From Cruorifilaria tuberocauda (taxonomy: Eukaryota > Nematoda > Chromadorea > Rhabditida > Onchocercidae): 64,000 nt of DNA. This document shows, in pieces, positions 51,001 to 64,000 of the stretch; the first letter of the stretch is position 1; each line of letters opens with the position of its first letter. The notes below the pieces were generated by a model that searched no databases, was not told where the DNA came from, and saw only the letters and a list, made by a program, of their open reading frames with translations. The stretch lies in assembly GCA_013365365.1 (NCBI GenBank), contig JABVXU010000196.1, forward strand, positions 33,289 through 97,288, in the 5' to 3' direction. Made by a program: the position numbers and the translations under genes.

Positions 51001-54000
51001 ATCTCATTAAGGGAAATGGACCCCATGAGAGTTCGAATTATAGCTGGCCGTTCCTTCTTTGTTTATTTGTTATAATGCAGCTGTTGTTTAAAGGTGATGA
51101 CTGGGGAGGGTGGAATGAGTCTGAGTAAAGTTTGGGCTAGAAGTGAAAATTTTGTTTTCTCCTTCCTATCACTTGAGCGTGAACTGTTTACGCACTTTTT
51201 ACCTACACTTTGAGCGTTTTATGTTTTCTTAAGAAAGGAATTTATGGAAAAGAGTGCGATATGATCTGAGTGAATTCCATATAAGAATTTTAATTCACTT
51301 TTATAGTTTTACAAGTTCATACAGCTAGACAAATAATAATACTACTGTTAAATATTATCACCGAAAAAATTTGTGAGTCATTCTTAAATCAACTTGTTCC
51401 GTAGATATTTTTTACCTAGTATCTGTTGCTAAGTTCTAAATTATCATTTAAGAAGAAATATCAAAATTGAATTTAATCAAAATTATCTTATTTTGCTTTG
51501 ATTAATTTCCCGACTGATCAGCAAAAATTAACCCTTACTAAAGCAGTTGGTTCAGTGAGATATTCAGTTTTTTTTTTTGTATAATGATGGAGGAAAAGGA
51601 AAAGATGAAGCAGCTGTGTAACAATATTTTTATAAATTTTGCATAATTTTCGACTGGACAGTTTCTGATTAGATTAGGACAAGAATAACCGGTGAAGCCA
51701 TTTTTCAGAAGATTTCATTTCTCCATTCCCACTCTCTCACATTTGTAAGCATCCATTTGTTCATTAAAAAGATGCCATTTGTCATCAACCACAAGGATAA
51801 CGGTAGGGTCATTCTACCACTGGCAAATCGTACGCGACCGAAGCAATTGGGTCACAGAAATGGAAAAACCTATCCGATCCATACCCACCAGGCATTTCCA
51901 ATCTGCTTCAATATTGTCCCATTGTCCTGTCTGCAAATATTCCGGATATCCATCCATCCGATGATAACCTGCGTCCGATGGCATGCTGTGTATGGAAAGA
52001 GGTGCACCTGCACTACTCCCTCCTTAGTTGTTCATTTATTTATTCATCTCATAAAGCCATGCCTCAGCAGGACATATCTCTCACCACCTTATCTCTCTCA
52101 TTTTTATCCATTGTTGGTTTTGGCTATATGTTTTTGTTTCCATGTCTCAATCATTATCTCTGATCGAACTTCTACATTTTGTACAACAAACCTTACCTAC
52201 AACTGTCATCCTGATTAATTAGACCAATTGTACGAATCCTTGCATTGATTAATCATTTGATTAAGAGCTTAATGAGCTTTTAATAACCTACCAAATCGTC
52301 CCTTTGCTTGTTGCTGCTCATTCGTATTTGGAACATCATAAAAAGGCTAGAATGAATTTATTGACTTTAAACGAAATTTTGAATGCAGCGCGATATTGAA
52401 CAGTGAAAAATTCATATTTCGTCGACAAATTAAATAATCAGTCAAAGTTATTATGGTTATAGTTTAAGACGTATTTTGTTTTAAAATTCCGCAAGTTATA
52501 TTTATTTTTCGCTTTCTTCCTGATATATTAATTCCATTGTTAGTGATGGAATTATTATTAATGAAAAAGATAAAATGAAATATGAAGAGTGTATAAGAAT
52601 GTTGAAAATTTAAAAGTGTACAGTTTCGGAACAATTGATTCAAATCTACCATATTAATGACCATTTCGGAACCGAAACTATAATTGTAAAAACCATTGGA
52701 CTTGACTCCCGTATGTTAAAGAATTATAAAGTTAGTGTTCAAATATACATTAATTTTATTCATACAGTTTATTTTTAATTATTATATATCATTCGGTTAT
52801 GGCGAATGTTATGACAGTCAAGGAATTCAAATTAAATCATTTGTTGAAATTTCAATTGAATTACAAGCAATGATTAGATGAAAATTCGTTTATATAACAG
52901 CTGTATTATTAATATTAATGTGCAAATTGTTTTCTTTCAAAGTATTTGCAAAAGAAGTAGGAAGAATAATATGAATGCTGTCTTAAGTAGGATGATAAAT
53001 GTGTCTAAAATGTGAAAATTTTTGTAGCTTATAGTGTTTTTTTTCTTCCTCTCTACTGAGAAATTCTCTGATATCTTTAAACCAGTATTTGAGCAAAAGT
53101 TTGATGTTAAAAAAAGGCACTGATGACCAGCACCAAAACTGTATGAAAAAAATATATAAGAAATGATGGAAATGAATTAGTCTGTCTATTATCTTGTTTT
53201 TTCTTCGAACACCTTACTATTTCTATTGATTTAGAAAAAAGAAAAAAAAAATAAAAAATTACCATAAAACGAAGCATTTCAGGAAAAACAAAAGGAAAAA
53301 AATTGATTTTTATCGTGGAAGTCACAAAAATTTTTCCACTTAAATTTTTTTCTGTTTTGCACTAATATCGTTCATTTTCTATCAATTTAATTGTTTACTG
53401 ATTTTGTCTTTTAAAAGGGATGATCCTTAATGAAAGAAGAAAGGTGAGCAGCAATTCAAAATTTCAAGCGAAAATTACTTATTCATTCCATTAACTTAAA
53501 TTAGCTTAACTTGAAGGATAATTTATTTATAGATATTTCATGTCTTGAAAATATAAGCTTTAATCCATTTTTTTGTTAATAATTTTCGAATAATCTATTG
53601 AATTTATATTATTTATCAAGTAATTTAACGAAAAATACTAATATTAATTAGCTGAAGAGAAATGCTTACATTCAACGTCGTATCTTACAAAAATTGAATA
53701 ATGGATGTGTATCGATTGATTGACATGAAATTTAGTACGTGAGTGACTTCATTGGAGATATCGAACAGTGCGACTGATTTTACATTTGGGATGATGATAT
53801 CACAAAAAGTGATCTGAAGAGAATGATATACTTTTTTCGCGATCCTCGACCTAGTAGTAACAATGATCAAATTTAAAAATATTTATTTAAATCGTGTTTA
53901 AAAAGCTACTTTTGCATTATAATACATTCTTATCTCACTATTCACAGTGCATTATTCATTTTTCTTGGTTTATTCAACAGCGATCGATCTATCTTTTAGT

Positions 54001-55594
54001 TTATCTTTCTATCCCAATCTAAGGCATTATTAATGATGATACTTTTGCTACCTGCTGTTTCATCATTTCATAATGATGACCTCCTACTAATCATCGAAGA
54101 TTTATTTATTGGTATCTCTTTTATTTTTCCTTACCTATTCTCAAATAGCTGAATATTTTTGAATTTTATATTTTCTAATAAAATTCATATTTTCCATATT
54201 TTCCTTAAGATTTTATTTCTTTCCTTATTTTCTGCTATTATTTTCTGATTCAGATTTTACGTAATAATAATTACCATACAAATAGTGATACATGATTTTT
54301 CTCCTTTTTTCCTTATTGTCTTAGTTTTGATTTCTTGGTTTACGGAAAAATCAAGGTTTCAACTACATATTATGCTGAATTCATTTTTAATTTACGGAAT
54401 TTTTTAACATCAGAAAAATTAATTGCCAAAATAATTTTAGATGAGAAATTTGCATTTTTGGTACCATCTGTGCAAGCAGCAATTTGTTTGCTATTCGCGG
54501 CCGTTTATTCTGGTTCCCCACATATCATTCATTATACGGAAGATGCTCTTGTAAACGTTTTGCGATGTGATCCGGTATGTTTTCATTTTTTCTGTAATCC
54601 TCGAATTCTCTGTAACCTAGAACATACCATATTCTTTTTGATAGACCACACTTTATGAAATATTTTTTACATTTTATGGACTTCGATAATTCTCAGATTT
54701 TGTTATTAGAAGTGTCTAATCTCGCATAACTTTATGTTTTCTAGCAAATTTTATATCCCTATATGAATACGGTGCATAATCTTGTAACGGGTTCTAATGG
54801 TGGTTATGAAAAACGAAATCCGTCACCAAGTAGTCTGGTTGCGCCACCTACATCCGAATCACCCCATACGCCATCTTTAACACCACCAAATGCAACAGTA
54901 CCAGCAATACCAGATGCTTCATTATCGTTTGGATTCTCTCAACGTACTTCTCCCGAAAGCAGTAACCAAGGCATCGGTGATGATTCCGGTTTCATCAGTG
55001 GTTTCTCAAGTCCGGCAGCTATCTTAAATTCTAGCAAGGTTACTGATTGATTTATGTAATTTTGGAGTAAAGCGTGATTAAAGTCGGCAAAAGAAATTTC
55101 ATCACAACATTTGATTTTAATTATTATGATAAGTCGTGATAGTTTCTGCAGCTTGACGGCAAGGATTTTGTGGAAATTTAATCTACCATCAGTAGTTTGT
55201 ACTTGACGGCAAATGATTTGCTAGTAACTATCTATTTTTTCGCCAATGAATACAGCTGAAATGTATATGCAAATTCCATATTCTCTTATCACCGGTTCTT
55301 ATGAGAAGCTTCTAATGCTGCTATCATATTAATTATAATATTTCACTTCACCTATATTAATTAGCAACAAATTTACTTAAAAATTTAATTAATCTTCTCT
55401 TTTCTTTTTTTTAGTTTGGAAGTCACAACGTAGGAGGAAGTAAAGGAAATTCTTCGACATATTCACGACGGCGTTTAAGACGTTCTATTAATGTTGCACA
55501 TCTTTCTTGTACCCATAGATCATACGAGAATATGGATAATGGTGTGATAGCATATTATCATGCTAGTGAAGATGATTTTCTCAGTTCATATTGA
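36045..55594 (+). CDS. cyd-1: G1 cyclin, cyclin D
   Basis: Activating subunit for CDK4/6-type kinases at the G1-S transition. Exons: 36045-36305, 36659-36799, 36864-36992, 37226-37441, 37588-37735, 54441-54574, 54745-55038, 55415-55594; phases agree, giving 500 aa. The cyclin box (about residues 135-275) shows VVEWIYDVCKEEYCEPDVF, LVDRFLSVQ, LAGACLFVSSKVKAP with the CDK-contacting Lys, YTDGAVRMDQIL and LNKLNWDV; the second fold has DEKFAFLVPSVQAA and VLRCDP, aligning in register with vertebrate D-type cyclins. The N-terminal 87 residues are Ser/Thr/Ala rich with a short poly-Gln and contain FRCTE at residues 4-8, where vertebrate D cyclins have LxCxE. The tail (from about 360) is Pro/Ser/Thr rich with several SP and TP sites, fitting phosphorylation-driven turnover. 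An in-frame TAG just before ATG 36045 supports this start if no upstream coding exon exists. Intron 5 is 16.7 kb. Confidence 0.92.
36207..36222 (+). repeat. CAA/CAG tract coding poly-Gln in cyclin D
   Basis: Five consecutive Gln codons (four CAA and one CAG) inside exon 1. All three plus frames are open here because of CAN-type codons, so the choice of frame rests on phase continuity with exon 2. Confidence 0.7.
42191..42213. repeat. CA microsatellite
   Basis: ATACACACACACACATACACAC in cyclin D intron 5. Confidence 0.7.
47978..48000. repeat. TA microsatellite
   Basis: About eleven uninterrupted TA units in cyclin D intron 5. Confidence 0.9.
51757..52218 (+). other. less AT-rich open stretch in cyclin D intron 5, 153 codons
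   Basis: The longest open frame in the intron, with the other two plus frames also open over parts of it. The translation has no recognised domain and is rich in His, Ile, Pro and Cys. Openness in several frames suggests composition rather than selection for a protein. It may mark a conserved regulatory block or a decayed insertion. Not called as a gene. Confidence 0.3.
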
Positions 55595-56753
55595 AATGAT
55601 AGAAAATGAATGGGAGGAAAACGGAAAGAGAAAAAATGAAGAAGAATGCATTTTAAATTCTTGTAATGAAATTATGAGTTCTTGTATTGTTTGTCTCTTT
55701 TTACAATAGGAAATTATGAATATTATTATCATATCTATTTGCTGCCTTTCTTAATTAGCAAAAAGATGTGACATGTGTTTTTTCTGAAATCTTATTATTT
55801 TCGTGATGAAAAGTTTTTTGGCGGTTTTGTTTTCTCATTTAAATTAGTCATTAGTCTACTGTACTGCAATATTGCAATTATTTATAAAGAAAAGGCAAAT
55901 ACGTATCTAATATAATAATCAAATTTGAAGTATTATTGTTTTTTCCCCACTTCGCCATTCTTCTTCCATAAGCTTTTATTGAATTTTTTGTTCATTCGTT
56001 TTTTTCTGAAACAAATTTTTATTTATATTTGCGATCCTGCTAGTACTAATGTTGATATTTTCATTTGTGGTCATCAATTCATTCATTCATTCATCCATCC
56101 ATTCAGTCATTTATTTACCTACTCATTCATTTATTCATCTGTTCAATGATCATCTCCAATTTTCCCATTTTTACGATTTTTTAAAATAAAATCCTAAAAA
56201 TTCTACATTTTGTTTTCACATTTACGAATTGTAGATCACTTTATCTCTTTTCCACAGCATTCCATCTATTCTTCAATGTGGGTTTCCTTTCATGTTTCTT
56301 TCACATAAAACTTTTCTTTATCAGCACTTCAAATGATTAAATTTACACTATGTTCAACGTTTCTAATATAATTTTAGGTTGATGTTGAAATTTCAGTTCA
56401 ACTCAAATTTGTCTTTCTGATGCTGTTATATTAAACATTTTATTCCGGAAATCATTAGGAGCAAGAAGAAAAATAGTTGTGTTGAGAATTCTTTTCTTCT
56501 TTTTATTTGATATCAATCTACCTCAACATCTTCTTAAAATGATTAATTTACATGGTTTAAATGAATTTTTTTCACGTGCTTTTGACATAAACAAAATAAA
56601 ATGGAGAATTTAGAAAGGAATTGAAGTAATTTTCTTAAATATTATCTGGCTGGGGCAAATAATATAATTGTATTGATGAGTACCAGTTATCACCACTATT
56701 ATATTTCACCACTTAATGTTTATTTGTATTTTGCATGTATATCTATGTGTGCT

Positions 56754-56797
<44 letters not shown>

Positions 56798-58504
56798 CAT
56801 ATGTGCTTATGTTCGAACACCTTGTGTATTCCTTTGGATACGCTTTATCAAATCACCTCAAAAAACTTTTGATCTATGTAAATGTCTTCATATTCCATGT
56901 AAATAAATTTGAAATTTTTTGAAAATTTTCAAAAATTTACTACTCCTTTTTTTCATTCTACAAATCAATCTTTAGGATTTCTGTCATCCTCTTGCTTTTC
57001 AATTTCTCCGCTTTTTCTCTCCCTCTTTTTTTTCTCTTCCTCCTTCTCTTTCTCTCCTTACTTCATTCTCTACTAATAGATTGGACAATTTATTTTTCAG
57101 TAGTTAAAATCATTAAATCAATCAATGAGTGATTACTTCATTTAAATGCTTATTTCGGATTTGATTTTTCTCTTTTTATCCAAATTTTCATATCTTATTT
57201 TTGATCAATCATTTTTATCCCGGAATTTTTTCTATCAAATTATTGATTTACTCCCATATATATTTCGATTTAACTTTCCATAATTTCATGTTTTTTTCCT
57301 TTTTCCTCTTTGTTTTTTTCTCGTTTTTTACTGATTTATTCACTGTGACATAATGCAAATGTTTATTTTACTTTAAATGAAATGATTCCATTCTAATATT
57401 TCATGTATTCACAGCAAGGCACTACGCAAAAATATTTTGCGTAGAATATGACAAATGTAATCTAATGTTCGTTTACTAATTTCAGTTTTTTCCATTTGTT
57501 GTATTTCCAACAAGTGGAAATTATGTAAGATGTAGACGGTAGAAGAGAGGTAGTTTCGGATTTTTGACATTGAGGGAGAAACGTTTGAAGTGTAAAATGT
57601 AGAAGTAGCTAAATGATCAAACTTGATAGCATATATTTTATGTTGTCACTTAACAAAAAGAGAATGTTCTATCCAAAAGAGGGAGGAAGAAAAGGAGAAG
57701 GAATAATTCATTATGTTAAATCTGATTTTACTTTCGTTTATGTTGATCAATCGTTGTTTCTGTAGAAATTTTATTTCTACAAAGTATAACGATTGGTCGA
57801 CGGGAAAAGAAAAGAAAGAACTTGATCACTTCCGGAAAGATCTTTCTTTTACAGTGGTCATTTTGAAAGTAAAATTAACTACTCGTCAATGAATATATAT
57901 CATTCGTTTCTTCTGATTAAAGCCATAATTTTCATCGGAAATCTAATGAGATGTAGCAAATTCAAAATTCATTTTTCCCTTTTGAAATTAATTTAGCTGC
58001 TATCGTTCGAGTTGTGTATTAAATGACAGGCAAAGATAGTGGTGATGGTTGATGATCGTTGAAAATTGTGAATTTCGTTTCACTTGTCAGACAGGAATCA
58101 ATGCAAAATTAACGTTGAAAGTTTAGAGGGAGTTTCAGGAAATTAAATGACTATTTGTTTGTACTGGTCAAATTGGTCCGAAAATTTCGATAAATTGGTT
58201 TGGGATATTTCTCGGAAATGATCGATGATAGCTGAGGAGAACTAAAATGAGTGACCGATCAGTTTGTTGGATCGGACAGGAATGGTGGAGTAGTTAATAT
58301 GTGTCACTATTATCTATTCGAAACAAAAATTAACGTTTTTTTTCACTCACTCTCTCCATCCTTTCACCAATTAATTCAGTTTAAATTGAGAACGAAATTA
58401 ATTTGAAATGAATGCAATATTTTAATTTTAGAAACTAAATTTCCACTTTTAAAGAAAAAGAGAAAAATGAAAAAATTCTAGAACTTTTCATATTATTCGA
58501 CTGA
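55595..58504. other. intergenic, downstream of cyclin D
   Basis: The 3' UTR of cyclin D and AT-rich intergenic DNA. It contains an imperfect ATTC repeat (about 56078-56150), a GT microsatellite and a C/T-rich tract around 57003-57060. No coding region is supported. Confidence 0.55.
56757..56793. repeat. GT microsatellite
   Basis: About eighteen uninterrupted GT units. The Cys/Val open frames across it are repeat artefacts. Confidence 0.95.
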
Positions 58505-58711
58505 AAAAAGGTAAAGGACAAAAAAGTGAAAGCCAAGAAAACATCAGGCAAAGTAGATGACGACGATCAAGTTATTATGGCACTCGAAAAATACAATTGT
58601 AATATCTGGATGGTTCGAATTCCTATTGCGTCATCCTTTCCAGAAAAGTTTCATTCGGCTCAAAATATAGTGGGAGAACAAACAAAATATTTCCTGTTGC
58701 CTGATCTTTGA
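58505..58711 (+). CDS. unassigned coding-like ORF, possibly a last exon
   Basis: Not recognised. The frame is open from 58505 to the TGA at 58709-58711. It starts with a Lys-rich segment (KKVKDKKVKAKK), then an acidic DDDD, then a mixed segment containing KYNCNIWMVRIP and ends FLLPDL. The only internal Met codons are at 58577 and beyond, so it would be either a 44-residue peptide or, more likely if real, the last exon of a gene whose upstream exons were not found. Its composition is unlike the Phe/Ile-rich chance frames nearby. Confidence 0.3.
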   Translation, partial: KKVKDKKVKAKKTSGKVDDDDQVIMALEKYNCNIWMVRIPIASSFPEKFHSAQNIVGEQTKYFLLPDL

Positions 58712-59144
58712 TTCATAGTAAAAACAAACTCAAAAAGACGTATATCAAAGGATTACAGACATTGCACAAATAGTATGGATGTTGAACTAACGTTGCACGT
58801 ACAATTCCAATATTTTAGCAGGAAATTCATGAATCTATATGAAAGCAAAAATTTGGATTATATAAATTGAATATTAGTGTAAAATATTTATGTATATATT
58901 TAATTTAAATTAAAAAAATGTTTATTAGCATGAAAGATTTTAATTATTTAGCTTTGTAAAGAAATAATTCATAAATTGTATATTATTGTAACTTTGTATT
59001 ATAACAAAATTATATCTTTCAAATATGAGTATAAATATGTATACAATAAGTAATTAAATCTTAGTTAAATTAAATCTACCTGAAATTAAATTTCGAACAT
59101 TTAAAAAGATGAAAAGTAAAAGAAGAGATTACGAATGATCAAAT
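58712..59144. other. AT-rich spacer and 3' flank of the minus-strand gene
   Basis: No coding sequence seen. On the minus strand AATAAA occurs at 58921-58926, about 220 bases past the stop codon at 59145, and is a candidate poly(A) signal for the secreted-protein gene. Confidence 0.45.
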
Positions 59145-59713
59145 TTACCAATAACCATTGCACTGACAAGTATATGAACTTGTGCGATTAGCAAATGCGT
59201 ACCATGATAAATCATAAATATTACCTTCGCTAATTTCACCACCAAGAAATCGATGCGTTTCTGTCATATTTGCGCCATCGTATAAATCCAAAAAGCAATC
59301 TGGCCGTATTACTGCTAATGTTATTTGATCGTTCCACTGAAAAATGGGAGCATTTTGCACGAAATGTTAATAATTTTAATTTGTAATCTCTCTGAGTGAA
59401 TTTTGAAATATTTTGAAAATGTTGAAAAACTGATTTCTATGGCATCAATCGATGATAGATCTAAGTAAAAGTTAATCATTTTTAGAAGAGAAAAAAAACT
59501 GAAATAATTAATGACAACCATTGGATTAAGTTCCATTGCTTGAGAATCTTCGGTAACGGCACAAAACGTATTGGAGCACTCATTATCGGTAAATAAAAAT
59601 GCACATATTGGTGGTGGTATATCTCGGGAAATTGGACACGCGGCTAATATTACTTTGGCAAATACTATTAGATAAAAGCAGTGAAGAATTTTATTATTTG
59701 CCCAGCTTTCCAT
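59145..59713 (-). CDS. small secreted cysteine-containing protein, 128 aa
   Basis: Two exons on the minus strand, 59713-59519 and 59336-59145, joined in phase 0 by a 182-base intron with a clear ATTTTTCAG acceptor. Residues 1 to about 27 form a signal peptide (NKILHCFYLIVFAKVILA followed by ACP). The mature part has seven cysteines and two N-glycosylation sequons, NMT and NRT. The second exon contains DCFLDLYDGANM and FANRTSSYTCQC, recalling the Greek-key pattern of beta/gamma-crystallin-like secreted proteins, but this is a loose resemblance and I cannot assign a family with confidence. Likely an extracellular protein. It is transcribed divergently from the kinase gene 2 kb away. Confidence 0.6.
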
Positions 59714-61700
59714 TTCCACCTTACCTTAAATTAAGTGGTAATTCACTTGATAAAAGTTTGGACCGCTTCTTAGCAAAGTCATTTTGAGATTAGTCGATTC
59801 AAAATTTATAGAATTGTGTTTCCAAAACTTAATAGAAATTTAAATTGAGAAGTGTAATGAAGTGGACAAGTTATTAAAAGAATTGATAAACTTCCGTTTG
59901 TCTGAGTGAAATATTGTTTTCTTCAAAATATTCTTTTAGAAAGAAGCACTTACTTTGTTATATAAGCGTATTGTAAATTGATTTATTAATAAAGTCTAAT
60001 TAGAAAACAAATTTTGCGATTAGATTTGAGGACATTCGATGGATCTGCCCAATGGTTGAATCGATCATTTAATTCATTCAATTTCAAAAATGAATTGTTA
60101 ACTGAAAAATAAAGAATTAAAATGAAACGGGATAGGTTAAAAACAATCTCAAAACCAAGCTAACAAGGCACAAGTAATTCGGTAGTTTAGTTAGACTGAA
60201 CCAAATGTAAAGTATTTTCAACTCCATTCATTCAATTACTGGTAAAATTAATTTAATCCTCGCAATTAAATGTTAAATCATTAATAGGTAGAATTATTAC
60301 AATATTAGTATAATAAATTTCAAATGGATTACGGCTTAACTAATATGAAAGAAATGAAATGAGGTATGTAAATAAGTCGAATAGATATGATAGAAAGATG
60401 AAAACAATATAAAAATTGAAAAAATCGATAGAACATGTTGAAGTAAACATGAGAAGCAAATCAACCAGAGAGCAATAGAAACAAACAAAAGTATCAGCAT
60501 ACTTTCTAAAATGATTAATTATTTTTTTAAATGAAGCAATTTGAAATGTCTGAAAACAGTAAAGGAAAGATGAACAAGAATTGATAATAACTGAACTGAA
60601 AATAACTAAAGCTAAAGCCTTTCAAATACAATTTCACATATAAAACTCACTTTGAAATGAAATTAACTAGTTTAGAATGCAATTAGGTACAAATGTGAAT
60701 TTATATTAATTTACGGTTTTTGTAACTTTTGTGTATAATTAAATATTGCTGTACCCATTCTATTGCTGTAAACAGAGAAAAAGAAATCAAGCTTTGAGAA
60801 AATGCCAATAGAAGGGAACAAATCGAAGCTTTATCATTACTTTGTAAAATGTTAATTTAGTCGAAATGCGATGAGAAATGAAATTTGGTTACTTAAATTC
60901 TAGTATACTTATGAATAGTGTTTATTATATCATTATATTAATTAGATGACTGAGGAGAAAAGCGATGAAATTTTGAGATGAAATAATCATTAAGATTAAT
61001 TAATGTTTGCATGAAAAAATTGATTCATTTGAAATAGTGTGTAAATGAAATTCGACGTTTTTAAATTGAAATATTTTAAATTAAATTGTATAATGCTGAA
61101 CAGTTATAAAAATTTAATAATGCAGTGGAATATTGAACGTGAAATAGTTGCTTGTTTCGAATTTGCTTCTCCCCATTTCTTTTACAATAATTAAAGAAAT
61201 GAAAAATAAAATTAGTAGCAAGTTTTTTGCAAAATTGACCTCTAAAATAAATGAAAATCAATTAATCAAAAATCAGAAAATGCATTATCGTTTTTGATAG
61301 TAGCATTTAATTTACTTCCATTACTTCGGAATTAAAACAAAATAGAAAAATAAGCAAAAAGGAAAACCATCTATTTATTTATTAGTTGTTAAACAATAAT
61401 ACAAAATTTTACTAATTGATTTTCTAGCCTTTAATTTATTTGAAAACAAAAAAACCAAAAAATTATTACGAGAAATCAAATTAAGTATGCATTAATTTCA
61501 TTATTAGCCGTATCATGATTGAAACAAAAAAGCAAAAATGGCATCATAGATAGTAATTATAATTTTTGCATAAAATTCTTTATAATTTCATATTCCTTTA
61601 ATATAACAGAAGTTTTGATTATAAAATAATAGACTAAGTGAAGTTTGCTCATTTTCATTTCTCTTTTCCCATACAAGCGGAGGTTCAATTTTTTCGTTTG
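59714..61700. other. intergenic between divergent genes
   Basis: About 2 kb of very AT-rich DNA between the minus-strand secreted-protein gene and the plus-strand kinase gene. It should contain both promoters. No distinct motif or coding region was seen. Confidence 0.55.
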
Positions 61701-61708
61701 TTGGACAG
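61701..61708 (+). other. candidate trans-splice acceptor of kinase gene
   Basis: TTGGACAG after a T-rich tract, 21 bases before ATG 61730. Confidence 0.35.
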
Positions 61709-61729
61709 TGGTTATTGTATCAACAAATA

Positions 61730-64000
<2,271 letters not shown>

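Larger units (their letters stand above)
37736..54440 (+). other. giant fifth intron of cyclin D
   Basis: Donor G|GTATGT after ATG in exon 5 and acceptor ATTTTAG before exon 6 join G with AT to make Asp, and the protein aligns without a gap to vertebrate cyclin D across the junction, so no coding exon needs to be missing. The intron is AT-rich with a few less AT-rich patches: about 38340-38830, 40560-40640, 48480-48870 and 51760-52210. No nested gene was recognised on either strand. Minus- and plus-strand open frames inside are short or of chance composition. Confidence 0.75.

Noticed and set aside
56673..56922. Cys/Val-repeat frames
   Set aside because: They are translations of the GT microsatellite.

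Overview
The window is AT-rich nuclear DNA of an invertebrate. Small exons are separated by short GT-AG introns with TTTCAG-type acceptors. Acceptor-like sites lie just upstream of three start codons, as expected for spliced-leader trans-splicing. Protein resemblances are nematode, and the base composition and short-intron style suggest a filarial (clade III spirurid) worm. The species is an inference. No prokaryotic, viral, CRISPR, rRNA or tRNA features were recognised.

Layout: (1) 795-12660 holds two malic enzyme genes in tandem on the + strand. From their second shared exon onward every exon up to the final one has the same length and phase, so this is an old local duplication. The upstream copy has a plausible mitochondrial presequence exon. 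The downstream copy has no recognised first exon and lacks a normal AG acceptor before one exon. (2) 14291-20312 encodes a 17-exon mitochondrial-type alanyl-tRNA synthetase that appears to lack the usual C-terminal domain. (3) 21034-22241 is a candidate three-exon microprotein gene of 70 residues, found by joining phase-compatible exons. (4) 22242-36044 is about 14 kb without a recognised conserved gene. It has microsatellites, a possible small secreted-peptide ORF, a MITE-like inverted repeat, a direct repeat and a GC-rich GAGA island. (5) 36045-55594 is a cyclin D gene (cyd-1) of eight exons, with a 16.7 kb intron splitting the C-terminal cyclin fold. (6) 55595-64000 holds an unassigned coding-like ORF, a two-exon small secreted cysteine-containing protein on the - strand, and the 5' part of a CK1/TTBK-family kinase whose 3' end was not found.

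How they fit: the malic enzymes decarboxylate malate to pyruvate. In ascarid-type parasitic worms this feeds mitochondrial malate dismutation. The alanyl-tRNA synthetase serves mitochondrial translation. Cyclin D drives G1 entry with CDK4/6, and its long intron and upstream region are the likely regulatory DNA here. The genes do not form an obvious operon, although the microprotein starts only 0.7 kb after the synthetase on the same strand. All gene models are hand-spliced from sequence: reading-frame continuity supports them, but no transcript data were available.
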